Made by a program: the position numbers and the translations under genes. The notes beneath the pieces are model-generated. The model did no database searches. It had not been told where the DNA came from and saw only the letters and a list, made by a program, of their open reading frames with translations. A stretch of DNA of 64,000 nucleotides, taken from NCBI RefSeq assembly GCF_039535785.1, contig NZ_BAAAXV010000001.1, positions 3,162,001-3,226,000 on the forward strand. Reading direction: 5' to 3'. Origin of the DNA: Nonomuraea helvata (GTDB lineage: Bacteria; Actinomycetota; Actinomycetes; Streptosporangiales; Streptosporangiaceae). Shown here in pieces: positions 1-9,400 of the stretch; the first letter of the stretch is position 1, and every line of letters starts with the position of its first letter.

Positions 1-30
1 GGAACTCGGTCTTGATCGCAGGCTGGCGGT

Positions 31-807
31 TTGAACGACTTCCGCGTCTACGCCATCCGCTACGCCGAGCGCGACGCCAGGCGCGGCGAGCACTTCCACG
101 GCTACGAATCGCGCGGCGAGCGGCCCCATCCGACCTCGTACTATGTCTGGCTCGCGGTCAACGACGAACACACCGTCGTGATCGACACCGGCATCGGCCC
201 TCAGCGTGCCGCCCTCGTGAAAGGGCTGGACTACCGCCGCTCGCCCGTGGACGCCGTGGCCGCGCTCGGGGTGCCCGCCGACGCGGTCGGGCACGTGGTG
301 CTGACCCACCTGCACTACGACCACACCGGCACGGCCCACGAGTTCGGCTCCGCCCGGTACGTCGTGCAGCAGGCGGAGCTCGACTACTGGAGCGGCCCGT
401 GGGCCGAGCGCATCACGCGGGAGCGCTGGCTGCTGAACGACGACGACCTCGCCCATCTGGTCCGGGCACGCAAGGAGGGCCGCGCGTCGGTCGTCGACGG
501 CGACGCCTTCGTCGTACCGGGACTGAGCGTCCACCTGGTGGGCGGCCACACCGCCGGCATGCAGGTGGTCCGCGTCCGGACCGCGCGCGGCCACGTGGTG
601 CTGGCCTCGGACGCGAGCCACTTCTACGAGAATATCGAGGACGACCGCCCGTTCCCGATCCTGCACAGCATGCCCGGCATGTACGGCGCCTTCGACCGGA
701 TCAGGGAGCTGGCCGACGGCCCGGAGCTCGTGGTCGCCGGCCACGATCCGCTGGTCCTGGAGCGGTTCCCGCTGCTGGAGCCCGACGTGGCGGTGATCGG
801 CCCATGA
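31..807 (+). CDS. MBL-fold metallo-hydrolase (AHL-lactonase-like)
   Basis: A 258-residue cytoplasmic metallo-beta-lactamase-fold hydrolase. The binuclear metal motif HLHYDH lies at residues 93-98. Further ligand candidates are H173 (GGHTAG), D194 (ASDASH) and H238 (VAGHDP), giving the complete ligand order of the family. Short substrate loops and the phrase TGIGPQ after the first strands resemble N-acyl-homoserine-lactonase/quorum-quenching members, but the substrate cannot be read from sequence. Translation probably starts at TTG 31, because an in-frame stop lies at 13-15 and no ATG or GTG falls between. The Shine-Dalgarno sequence is weak. The gene converges with the GNAT gene that ends at 835. 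The fold is certain; the lactone substrate is an inference. Confidence 0.85.
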   Translation: MNDFRVYAIRYAERDARRGEHFHGYESRGERPHPTSYYVWLAVNDEHTVVIDTGIGPQRAALVKGLDYRRSPVDAVAALGVPADAVGHVVLTHLHYDHTGTAHEFGSARYVVQQAELDYWSGPWAERITRERWLLNDDDLAHLVRARKEGRASVVDGDAFVVPGLSVHLVGGHTAGMQVVRVRTARGHVVLASDASHFYENIEDDRPFPILHSMPGMYGAFDRIRELADGPELVVAGHDPLVLERFPLLEPDVAVIGP

Positions 808-834
808 CGTGTCACCGGCCGGGGAAGACATGCG

Positions 835-1269
835 CTACGGATTCACGTAATGGTGCAGCAGAGCGGGCTCGCCGGCTGCGTTGATCCACTTGGCGCGGCT
901 GCTGCCGACCCTGCGCCAGCCGGATCGCTCGTAGAGCGCGATGGCCGCCTTGCCCTCGGAGGAGACCTCCAGCTTCAGCGGCCCGCGCACAGCGGCGCGA
1001 ACGGAGTCGAGCAGGTGAGCGGCCAGACTGCGCCCGCGTGCTGCCGGAGTCACGAACAGGCGGACGATCTCCGCGTCCCGGGTGATGCCCACGTGGCCGA
1101 GCACGGCGCCTGCCTCGGTCGCTATCCAGGCTGACGTCAGATCGGCGGGGGTCAGCCAGCCTCGAGGATCGTCCGGCCAGTCCACGGGATAGCGGTCGGC
1201 GGCATGGACCTGGGCGAGCGCCTCGACGCAGGCGTCCATGTCCTCGGGGGTTCTGAGGCGGACCTTCAT
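835..1269 (-). CDS. GNAT family N-acetyltransferase
   Basis: A 144-residue single-domain GNAT enzyme that would transfer an acetyl group from acetyl-CoA to an unidentified amine. The acetyl-CoA loop is visible around residues 69-90 (VRLFVTPAARGR followed by an amphipathic helix). The C-terminal ALYERSGW motif is typical of the family. The ATG at 1269 overlaps the stop codon of the upstream DUF998 gene as ATGA, so the two are translationally coupled. The open frame continues upstream, but only in the shadow of the membrane gene, so the longer reading was rejected. Confidence 0.88.
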   Translation of the reverse strand: MKVRLRTPEDMDACVEALAQVHAADRYPVDWPDDPRGWLTPADLTSAWIATEAGAVLGHVGITRDAEIVRLFVTPAARGRSLAAHLLDSVRAAVRGPLKLEVSSEGKAAIALYERSGWRRVGSSRAKWINAAGEPALLHHYVNP

Positions 1270-1919
1270 GCGGGCAAGCGTAAGACTCTGAGCCGCGTCG
1301 AGAGGATCTGGGTGTTCAGTACGAGGATCCAGACGGCGTACGTCAAGAACAGGAAGCGTGGTGGCCAACCCTCCGGCGGTACGACGAAGGACACCAGCCA
1401 GTGCAGCACCAGCCCGGACAGCGGGAGCCAGGCCGTCCACCGCAGGACGGATGCCGCCCCGGTGACCGTGCGGGCCAGATCGCGGGTGATGAGCAGTGCC
1501 GCGAACGGCAGGAGGACAAGTGCGGCGAGCCCGGAGACGGCGTGCACGGTGCCGCGCGTCGTCAGGTGGGACAGCGGCGTGTCCACCGGATCGGCCACGA
1601 ACACCCCAACCCCGATCGTGCCGATCACGCACGCGGCGAGGATGACGAGCCCGATCCGGCCTGACCAGCCTCTCACCAGCGGCCGGACCGCGACAAGGAG
1701 GCAGCCGTAGCTCAACGCCGCCATGAGGAACGCCAGCACCATCACCCAGCCGTGATGCCCGATCGCGTACTCGCTCACGGGCTTGTGGGTCGGGTCGACC
1801 TCCGGCTTGATGAAAATCGCCGCCAGCAGCAGTATCTGGTACGCGAGGATGGCCGCACTCGACAGTCTGGCTGTCACCACGGAGGACCGCGGCACGGTGG
1901 CGGAGGGGGTGACGGTCAT
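1266..1919 (-). CDS. DUF998 family membrane protein
   Basis: A 217-residue polytopic membrane protein with about six hydrophobic segments (first at residues 18-38, then clusters near 55-75, 88-108, 125-145, 160-178 and 190-208). The KPVSEYAIG segment after the first helix and the layout match DUF998, a family of unknown function. It is the first gene of a two-gene unit with the downstream GNAT gene (ATGA overlap). Nothing in the sequence indicates a substrate. Confidence 0.85.
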   Translation of the reverse strand: MTVTPSATVPRSSVVTARLSSAAILAYQILLLAAIFIKPEVDPTHKPVSEYAIGHHGWVMVLAFLMAALSYGCLLVAVRPLVRGWSGRIGLVILAACVIGTIGVGVFVADPVDTPLSHLTTRGTVHAVSGLAALVLLPFAALLITRDLARTVTGAASVLRWTAWLPLSGLVLHWLVSFVVPPEGWPPRFLFLTYAVWILVLNTQILSTRLRVLRLPA

Positions 1920-2048
1920 TGTCTGCTCTCAGGTTCGAGGATTTCCACGGATCTTCGCCTGAGACGTCGGACCGGCCGCGCGCCAACGGACACCCCTCGT
2001 ATGCCTGATTCCGCACCGCTGCGGGCGCGCGCCAGGGACGCCCGCCCG

Positions 2049-3116
2049 TCAGCCTGGCTCGGTCGGGGTGAAGGCAGGGTAGCGGGGCAGCTCGACGACC
2101 TCCCACTCCGCGGTGCTCTCCAGGCATGCCCGTACGGCCTCCCGCACCGCGGGGAACTCGTCCCCGCCCCGGTCGAGCTCGTCCAGCAGGCGACTCCACC
2201 GGTAGCGCAGGAGCTGGCGCCGGCTCGGCACCGGCGTCCGGGTGGAATGCATGGGCTCATCCCGCTCACGGGCCCGCGGCACGAGGACCCAGGTCATGAA
2301 AATCGTCCAGACGGCCACGGCCTGCCGAACCCCCGCCTCCCAGAGCTCGTCATCGGCCAGCTCGGGATGGACGACGAGCACCTCCTTGCGGTAGACGTCC
2401 TCGATCTCCGCTTCCACCCGGGGCGGGAGCCGGAACGCGCACCAGCACGTCGCGAACGGCATGCGTACGTAGGCCGCTTCAAGAAAGGCCGAGTGGTACC
2501 CGGCGCTCTCGAAGTCGAGCACCCGCAGCCCGTCCGCGGTCAGCAGGTTGTTGTCCGGGCAGATGTCACCCGGCGAGAACACCGGATACCGCTCGACGAT
2601 CGCCTTCAGAGTCGTCAGCTCGCCGCCCAGCCCCGCGGGCACGACAGGCAACACCTCTCGGAGATCGCCCACTTCGGGGAAGGGACGCCGCCCTGCACCG
2701 TCTCCGGAGTAGGCCGCCCGCGAGCGTTCCCACTCATGCCGCCGCCCTGCGCCCGCCACGGCGATCCGCCCGTACGTACGCGCCCACGTGAGCAGCCCTT
2801 CCCGCGCCGCGTCCGCCGACTCCCCCAGCAGCACATCGGCCAGACTCGGACCGGCGCCGAGGTCGGACATCACGATGAGCGGGAAGGACGGGTCCACGGC
2901 CAGCAACCGGGGCCCGAGCCCACCACCGAGCGGCAACCCGGCCACTTCGGCCCCGAAGCCCGAAGCGTCCAGATACGCCTTGACCACCACCGTGCCACCG
3001 TCGCCGGTTTCACACCGCAGGACGTGGCTGCGCGAGCTTCCGCCCAGATCGACCGGCCGGCTGACCCGCTCACCCAAGACCGCCGAGGCCGCGGCCAAGA
3101 TCTTCTCCACGCTCAC
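2049..3116 (-). CDS. Aminoglycoside-phosphotransferase-like kinase
   Basis: A 355-residue protein of the APH/choline-kinase fold. A VVVKAY strand places the ATP-binding lysine at K46. The catalytic loop reads SPGDICPDNN (residues 181-190), with D184 and N189 in the Brenner-motif positions. DFE at 201-203 is the metal-binding DxD/E position. The usual histidine before GD is absent (SPGD), a variant seen among non-resistance APH-like kinases. It could phosphorylate a hydroxylated small molecule; resistance is not implied. It lies 46 bases upstream of nothing divergent and just downstream of the DUF4262 gene on the same strand, so the two may share a transcript. Confidence 0.82.
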   Translation of the reverse strand: MSVEKILAAASAVLGERVSRPVDLGGSSRSHVLRCETGDGGTVVVKAYLDASGFGAEVAGLPLGGGLGPRLLAVDPSFPLIVMSDLGAGPSLADVLLGESADAAREGLLTWARTYGRIAVAGAGRRHEWERSRAAYSGDGAGRRPFPEVGDLREVLPVVPAGLGGELTTLKAIVERYPVFSPGDICPDNNLLTADGLRVLDFESAGYHSAFLEAAYVRMPFATCWCAFRLPPRVEAEIEDVYRKEVLVVHPELADDELWEAGVRQAVAVWTIFMTWVLVPRARERDEPMHSTRTPVPSRRQLLRYRWSRLLDELDRGGDEFPAVREAVRACLESTAEWEVVELPRYPAFTPTEPG

Positions 3117-3162
3117 GACCTTAAAGGTCCTGCGGCTCTGACGCGCCGACGCACCTGGTCGA

Positions 3163-3702
3163 TCACAGGTCTTGGGTCCATACGCCGGGCGGGTGTTCGT
3201 CGGGGCTCGACCACAGGTGCGGCTGGTGCTCGCTGTAGCGATCGTCGCCGTCCGATTGCCACGGGAAGGTGCCGTCCGGGGCAGGCCAGACGACCTGCAG
3301 GAACGGGAAAGGTGGCCGCCGGTAGAACCCGATCGCCGTACCGAAGAAGGCTTCGTACCACCGATGGTCGACTGCCTTGAGCGCGACGGGGTACCCTTCG
3401 ATGATGTCGCGCCACTCCTGATCGTCCTCCAGCACCAGGCCGGCGACCACCTTCTCGCCGAGGGCGTTGAGGCAGGCCTGCATGTCGTGGACGTCCAGGC
3501 CGAACATGGCCAGCTCCGGGGCGCGATGGTGGTGCCACAGCCCGATGGTGAAGGCCCAACCGGGTCCGAGCTCGTCTTGGGGGATCATCACGACCTGCCA
3601 GCCGTACTCCTGAACCTTCTCGATCGTCAGCTGAGTACGGCGGTCCAGATCACCAGGGTCGTCGCAGAGGACACAGTGGCATGCGGTGAGGTCGGCAGGC
3701 AT
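3163..3702 (-). CDS. DUF4262 domain-containing protein
   Basis: A 179-residue protein covering the DUF4262 domain. Diagnostic features are an N-terminal CHCVLCD cysteine pair and the FTIGLWHHHRAPELAMFGL segment, in which a GLW-histidine block precedes the E/L-rich helix. The C-terminal half carries the FLQVVWPAPDG stretch. Function is unknown. The start at 3702 (MPADLTACH) was chosen because homology begins there; upstream codons are arginine/proline-rich shadow. A 40-codon frame at 3744-3866 (-) upstream is too short to name. Confidence 0.8.
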   Translation of the reverse strand: MPADLTACHCVLCDDPGDLDRRTQLTIEKVQEYGWQVVMIPQDELGPGWAFTIGLWHHHRAPELAMFGLDVHDMQACLNALGEKVVAGLVLEDDQEWRDIIEGYPVALKAVDHRWYEAFFGTAIGFYRRPPFPFLQVVWPAPDGTFPWQSDGDDRYSEHQPHLWSSPDEHPPGVWTQDL

Positions 3703-3960
3703 GGGCGCGAGCGTACGGCATCCAGGCACCTGGACGCGGAGTATCAGGCGCCGGCAACGGCTGAACGGCGAGGAGCTGAGCCGGTGGCGGTCTGGGCGAG
3801 GAGCGCGCCGGCCATGCGCGTCCACACGGTCTCGATCGGCGTCAGGCCGGCGGTGATGCCCCGCATACTTCATTCCACACCACCTGCACCGTAACTACCG
3901 TCCAGCGGGTTTGGCACTGGCATGGCCGGCATATCTGCTGCAAAGGGATAACGCTGGCCT

Positions 3961-5184
3961 CTATGCCGCCTCCTTGACGGCCGTGCCCGCCGCGGCGCCC
4001 TCCCGCGTGACGCGGCGGCGGCGGGTCGGCAGCCCGAGCATCGGGTTGGCGACGCTCCAGGCGGCGCCCTTGCAGATCAGCTCCTTGTAGACGGCGGCGA
4101 ACCGTCCGGTCAGGACCGCCTGCACGGCGCGGTCGTCGGCGGTGACGTACTGGATCAAGCCCTCATTGCGGCCCAGCGAGATGCACTGGTTGAAGTAGCG
4201 GATCGACGTGTTCGGGAGCTTCCCGCCGGTCAGGCGCGCCGCGATCGCGTCGGCGGCCTGCCACGCGGTCGGCACTCCCGAGGCGCACGACATCCGCAGC
4301 GGCTTGTCGCCTGGGCCCATCACCATGGCCGCGTCGCCGACGGCGTACACGTCCGGGTGCGAGACCGAGCGCATGGTCCCGTCGACCACGATCTGGCCGG
4401 TGCCGGTGACCTCCAGGGTGGTCGCCTGCGCGATCGGGTGGACCGCGAAGCCGGCGGTCCACACGGTGACCGCGGCCGGGATGGCCTTGCCGTCGGCGGT
4501 GGTGACGCGGTCGGCTTCGACGCCGGTGACGGCGGCGTGCTCGTGCACGGTGATCCCGAGCTTGCCGAACACCTTCCGCAGGTGCTCGCGGCCCTTGGGC
4601 GAGAGCCAGTCGCCGAGGCCGCCCGCGGCGGCGAGAGCGATGTGGAGGTCCGGGCGGGCCTCGGCGATCTCGGTCGCGGCCTCCACGCCGGTGAGGCCGC
4701 CGCCGACGACCAGCACGCTCTGCCCGGCGTCGAGGCGGGCCAGGCGCTCGCGCAGCCGGAGTGCTCCTGGGCGGCCGGCGATCTCATAGGCGTGCTCGGC
4801 GGCGCCGGGGACGTCCTGGGCGTTCCAGCCGCTGCCGAGGGCGTAGACGAGCGTGTCGTAGGCGAGTTCTTCCACACCGGACCCGGGCGCGATCGAACCG
4901 GCGCCGTTCGCGTTGATGACGGAGACGGTTTTGCGGTCGACGTCGACGCCGGTGACCTTGGCGAGCCTCAGTTCGATGCCGGTGCCCGCGAACATCTCGC
5001 TGAACGGCCGGGGCTTGAGGTCCTGGCCGGTCGCCAACTGGTGCATGCGGACGCGTTCGACGAAGTCGGGTTCGGCGTTGACGAGGGTGATGGTGACGTC
5101 CTCGCGGCGGAGCCGCTTGGCGAGGCGGCCGGCGGCGATGGCTCCGGTGTATCCGGCTCCGAGGACGATGATGCGGTGCTGCAT
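3961..5184 (-). CDS. NDH-2-like FAD/NAD(P)H oxidoreductase
   Basis: A 407-residue flavoprotein of the pyridine-nucleotide disulfide reductase class. The FAD Rossmann motif is LGAGYTGAIAA (8-18), the NAD(P)H motif is VVGGGLTGVEAA (159-170), and the second FAD contact is AVGDAA (281-286) followed by MSCASGVPTAWQAA. No redox-active CxxC is present, which fits type II NADH dehydrogenase-like enzymes. The start at 5184 gives the canonical N-terminus and is preceded by AAGGA. It sits 94 bases downstream of an ECF41 sigma factor on the same strand. Such sigma factors are typically next to an oxidoreductase, carboxymuconolactone decarboxylase or epimerase that they control, so this is probably the target gene. 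Confidence 0.88.
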   Translation of the reverse strand: MQHRIIVLGAGYTGAIAAGRLAKRLRREDVTITLVNAEPDFVERVRMHQLATGQDLKPRPFSEMFAGTGIELRLAKVTGVDVDRKTVSVINANGAGSIAPGSGVEELAYDTLVYALGSGWNAQDVPGAAEHAYEIAGRPGALRLRERLARLDAGQSVLVVGGGLTGVEAATEIAEARPDLHIALAAAGGLGDWLSPKGREHLRKVFGKLGITVHEHAAVTGVEADRVTTADGKAIPAAVTVWTAGFAVHPIAQATTLEVTGTGQIVVDGTMRSVSHPDVYAVGDAAMVMGPGDKPLRMSCASGVPTAWQAADAIAARLTGGKLPNTSIRYFNQCISLGRNEGLIQYVTADDRAVQAVLTGRFAAVYKELICKGAAWSVANPMLGLPTRRRRVTREGAAAGTAVKEAA

Positions 5185-5221
5185 TTCCTTGCCCCTGTCG
5201 TTGCGCGGGTTTGCCACTTGA

Positions 5222-5247
5222 ACCGGGCAGCCCACCGTTTCCTGACA
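5222..5247 (-). promoter_or_regulatory. Candidate ECF41 promoter
   Basis: On the minus strand TGTCAGG is followed after 15 bases by CGGT. This is close to the ECF41 consensus (TGTCACA, spacer of about 16, CGTC) and lies 38 bases before the oxidoreductase start. Two consensus positions differ, so this is a candidate only. Confidence 0.35.
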
Positions 5248-5278
5248 GGAACGCGATGTGAAGCACCTCACATAGCGA

Positions 5279-6223
5279 TCAGAACGCGTTGAACAGGGGC
5301 TCCCCGTGGTCGGCGGCCGCCCAGCGCGCGGTCGCGCGGTCGAGCTTGTCGGGGTTGACCTGGCTGTGGAATGTGGCGATGCCCTCGGCGGTGACCTCCA
5401 GGCACATGACGCCGATGACCCGGCCGTTCACGACGGCCACGACGGCGGGTTCGCCGTTGGCGATCCAGGCGTAGAGCTCGGGCGGGCCGCCGAACATGGT
5501 GCGCTTGGCCTCGCCGGGTTTGAGCAGCCCCCGCAGGAACTTCGCGACCGCGACAGCGCCCTCGAACGCCTTGGCGCGGGCCGGGACCTTTCCGCCGCCG
5601 TCGCCGATGGCGATGGCGTCCTTGGTGAGCAGGCGTACGAGCGGCTCGGTCTGGCCGCTGGTGGCGGCCGCCAGGAACTCCTCGACGATCCGCCGGGCGG
5701 CGGCCTCGTCGATCTCGGTGCGGACCTTGCCGTCCGCGACGTGCTTCTTGGCGCGGTGGAAGATCTGCTGGCTGGCGGCCTCGCTGATGTCGAGGATCTC
5801 GGCGATCTCCCGGTGCGGGTAGTCGAAGGCCTCCCGCAGCACGTACACCGCCCGCTCGTTGGGGGCGAGGCGCTCCATGAGGGTGAGGACCGCGTACGAG
5901 ACCGATTCGCGCTGCTCGGCGGTGTCGGCCGGGCCGAGCATCGGGTCCCCGGCGAGCAGCGGCTCGGGAAGCCATCGGCCCACGTAGGTCTCGCGGCGCG
6001 CCCGCGCGGAGGTGAGCTCGTTGAGGCAGAGGTTGGTGAGGACCTTCGTCAGCCAGGCCTCGGGGACCTCGATGCGGTCGACGTCGGTGGACTGCCAGCG
6101 CAGGAACGTCTCCTGCACGGCGTCCTCGGCCTCCGCGGCGGAGCCGAGGAGGCGGTAGGCGATGGCCTCCAGGCGCGGCCTGGACGCCTCGAACCGGTCG
6201 ACGTCGTTCGCGGTCAACGGCAT
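5279..6223 (-). CDS. sigJ: ECF41 (SigJ-type) RNA polymerase sigma factor
   Basis: A 314-residue sigma factor. Sigma-2 is at about 10-75 (RFEASRPRLEAIAYRLLGSA, EDAVQETF). Sigma-4 is at about 115-165 (ISEAASQQIFHRAKKHV). A SnoaL/NTF2-like domain follows at about 180-305. All three short motifs described for ECF41 are present: WLPEP in the linker, DGGGK in the SnoaL domain and NPDKL near the C-terminus. In this group the fused C-terminal domain replaces a separate anti-sigma factor and modulates activity. No anti-sigma gene is adjacent. The downstream flavoprotein is the expected partner. Confidence 0.93.
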   Translation of the reverse strand: MPLTANDVDRFEASRPRLEAIAYRLLGSAAEAEDAVQETFLRWQSTDVDRIEVPEAWLTKVLTNLCLNELTSARARRETYVGRWLPEPLLAGDPMLGPADTAEQRESVSYAVLTLMERLAPNERAVYVLREAFDYPHREIAEILDISEAASQQIFHRAKKHVADGKVRTEIDEAAARRIVEEFLAAATSGQTEPLVRLLTKDAIAIGDGGGKVPARAKAFEGAVAVAKFLRGLLKPGEAKRTMFGGPPELYAWIANGEPAVVAVVNGRVIGVMCLEVTAEGIATFHSQVNPDKLDRATARWAAADHGEPLFNAF

Positions 6224-6446
6224 GGCCCGATGCTAGCCCGAGCGGCGGCGACGGCGTCCACGGCGTAGTGCCACCGGTCGCTCTGGTCGGCTGGAGACAG
6301 CCTATAACGGATATTTTTTCTCCATCCTGGCGCCCACCAAGGCGATACGGCGCTCTGCCTGTCAAGAAACCTCGTTGACGTGAAGAAATGGAGAAGAATA
6401 ATTTCTTCATGGACCGGAGCTTGCGGGGAGCAGCGGAGGCGGAAAG

Positions 6447-9400
6447 CTGAAGGAGTCGGCGGAGGAGGAGCTGGCGCGGCTGCGGCGGGAGAACGCCGAG
6501 CTGGTCGAGCAGCACGCCAAGGAGAAAGCCGCCTGGGAGAAGGCACGTGCGGAGCCGGATGACGGATCCGGCATCGGTGCGGGCGAACCGGCCACGTTCG
6601 GCGAGACGCTGCGCGTCTACCGGCGCCGCGCGGGACTGACCCAGCAGCAGCTCAGTCGGCGGGCCGGAGTGAGCGTGCGTGCGGTGCGGGACATCGAGCA
6701 GGGGCGCGTGCGGCATCCCCGGTCGGAGTCGGCGCGGCGGCTGGCGGCCGCGGTCGGCCTGGCCTGGGGCGAGGCGGCGACCCGCGCCGAAGAGGCACCC
6801 GCCGTTCCCGGCGGACTGTCGGTGGATGACGGCTCTGCGGCTGACGGACGATTGAGCGTCGAGGTGCTGGGGCCGCTGGCGATACGCCACGGCTCCCGTA
6901 CGGTGACCGGGCCGCTCATGCAGCGCAGCCTGCTCGGGCTGCTGGCTCTCCAGCCCGGCCAGCTGGTGGGGGTCGACGAGATCATCGACACGCTCTGGGG
7001 TGAAGACCCGCCACCGACCTGCCGCAACCTGGTCCGTTCCTATGTCGCGCGGCTGCGCGCGCTGCTGCGGCCGGCCCGAGCCGGGGTCGCGCCCGCCCAG
7101 GTGCTGGTCAGCGCCGGCGGGAGCGGAGGGTACGTGTTCACCGTCGGCCACGGCGAGCTGGACCTGCTGCGCTTCGACGCCCTGACGGCCCAGGCGCACC
7201 AGGTGCGGGACACCGACCCCCGAGCGGCTCTGGACCTGCTGGCCCAAGCGCTTGGGTGCTGGCGCGGCGCGGTGCTGGCCGACCTGCCCCGGATGCGGCA
7301 GCACCCGGCCGCGACGGCGGTCACCCAGCGGCGGGTTGCGGCGGCCCTGGAGTTCGCCGACCTGGCCCTCGGGCTGGGTGCGCACCGGCAGGCCGCCGAA
7401 CGGTTACGCGCGCTGGTGGCGGTGGAGCCGCTGCACGAGGGGCTGCACGCACGGTTGATGCTGGCATTGGCCGGTTCCGGCGAGCAGGCGGCGGCGCTGG
7501 AGCTGTTCACCCGGTTCCGCGGCCTGCTGGTGCGGGAGCTCGGGGTGGAGCCCGGCGCGGAGCTGCGGGACGCGCAGGCGCGGGTGCTTCAGGGCGACCT
7601 CCCCCGTATCCGGCCGCCAGACCGTACGACCGCCTCAGGCACGACCGCCGCGAGCATGGCCACCGCGGACACGGCCGCCTCAGGCTCCGGCGTGGCCGCC
7701 CCAGGCATGACCGCCGCGAGCGTGAACGGTCGGTGGCGGCCGGCGCAGCTCCCGGCGGACGTGCTCGGATTCACCGGCCGCGCCGAGCTTCTGGAGCGAC
7801 TGGACGCGCTCCTGGAGGCGGGTGAAAGCGACGATGCGGGGACGACCCTGGTGCTGACCGCGATCGCGGGAGCCGCCGGGGTGGGCAAGACCGCGCTGGC
7901 GACCCACTGGGCCCACCGCGTGGCAGCGCTGTTCCCCGACGGCCAGTTGTACATCAACCTCCAGGGATACGCGCAGAGCCCGCCGCTCTCTTCGCTGCAG
8001 GCGCTGGGTGGGCTGCTGCGGGCGTTCGGGGTCGCACCCGAGCAGATCCCCACCGAGACCGAGCAGGCCGCCGCACTGTACCGGTCGCTGCTGGCGGGCA
8101 AGCGGGTGCTGGTGGTGCTGGACAACACCCGTGATGCCGAGCAGGTCCGCCCGCTGCTGCCCGGCAGCCCCGGGTGCGTGGTGGTGATCACGAGCCGGGA
8201 TCGGCTCACCGGGCTGGTCGCCACCCACGGCGCCCACTGCGTGACTCTGGATCTGTTCACCCCGGAGGAGGCGGTGGCGCTCCTCGGCCGGCTGCTGGGT
8301 GCCGAGCGAGTGGCCGCCGAGCCGGCAGCGGCTCACGAGCTGGCCAGGCTGTGCGGCTTCTTGCCGCTGGCACTGCGGATCGCCGCGGCCAACCTCACCA
8401 GCCGCCCCGAGAAGTCGATCGCGGCGTACCTGGCGGAGCTGGAGGCCGGGGACCGGCTGGGCGGGCTGGCCGTGGCCGGCGACCCGCAGGCCGCGGTGCG
8501 GATCGCCTTCGACCACTCCTACGACCGCCTGCCCCCGGCCAGCCGGCGGTTGTTCCGGCTGCTGGGGCTGGTGCCGGGGCCGCAGGTGAGCGTGCCGGGG
8601 GCCGCGGCGCTGGCGGGGGTCGCGGTGGAGGTCGCGGGCCGACTGCTCGACGAACTGGCGGACGCCCATCTGGTCGAACCCCGCGGCCATGGCCGGTACG
8701 GCCTGCACGACCTACTGGGGCTGTACGCGTGCCGGCGCGCTCAGCAGCACGACGGCCAGGCGCAATGCGAAGCAGCCCTGGAGCGGCTGCTGAACTGGTA
8801 CCTGCACAGCATCGACGCCGCCGCCGAGCTGCTGTACCCCGAGGAGGTGCGCCTGCCGCCCCTCCCGTCAGCGGCCGCTACCTCCTCGCCGACGGCGTTC
8901 ATCGACCATTCCCAGGCGGCGGCGTGGCTGGAGGTCGAGCTGGCCAACCTGGTGGCCGCCACCCGGTACGCCGCCGACCACGGCCCCCACCCGGCCGCCT
9001 GGCGGCTGGCCGACGCACTGCGTGGCTACTTCTGGCAGCGGCGTCCCATGGTGGAGTGGCTGCTGGTCGCGCAGGCCGGGCTGGACGCCGCCACCGTCGC
9101 CGGAGATGTACGCGCCCAGGCCCTCGGCCACCTCAGCCTCGGCCAGGCCAACCGGGCTGCCAGCCGCTCCCAGCCGGCCCGCCGGCACATCACCACCGCG
9201 CTCACCCTGGCCCGCCAGGCCGGCTGGACCGACGGCCAGGCCGCCGCCCTGTTCTGCCAGGCGAACGTGGCCATGATGGCGGGCGACCTCCATCAGTCCG
9301 CCGACAATCTGGCCCAGGCGGTGAAGTTGTACCGCCAGAGCGGCTGGCTGGGCGGGGAGGCCGAGTGCCTGTTCGACCTCGGCCTGACGGAGCGGATCCT

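Noticed and set aside
835..2199. A 454-codon reading of the GNAT gene starting at 2199
   Set aside because: The first 310 codons overlap the DUF998 gene and are Arg/Gly shadow. The acetyltransferase starts at 1269 with an ATGA coupling.
2049..3116. Aminoglycoside resistance from the APH-like gene
   Set aside because: It has the fold, but the catalytic loop lacks the usual histidine, and nothing ties it to aminoglycosides.
5268..7385. A 705-codon minus-strand frame over the ECF41 gene and the start of the large regulator
   Set aside because: It is an Arg/Pro/Gly-rich antisense shadow of high-GC genes. The ECF41 gene in the other frame has all family motifs.
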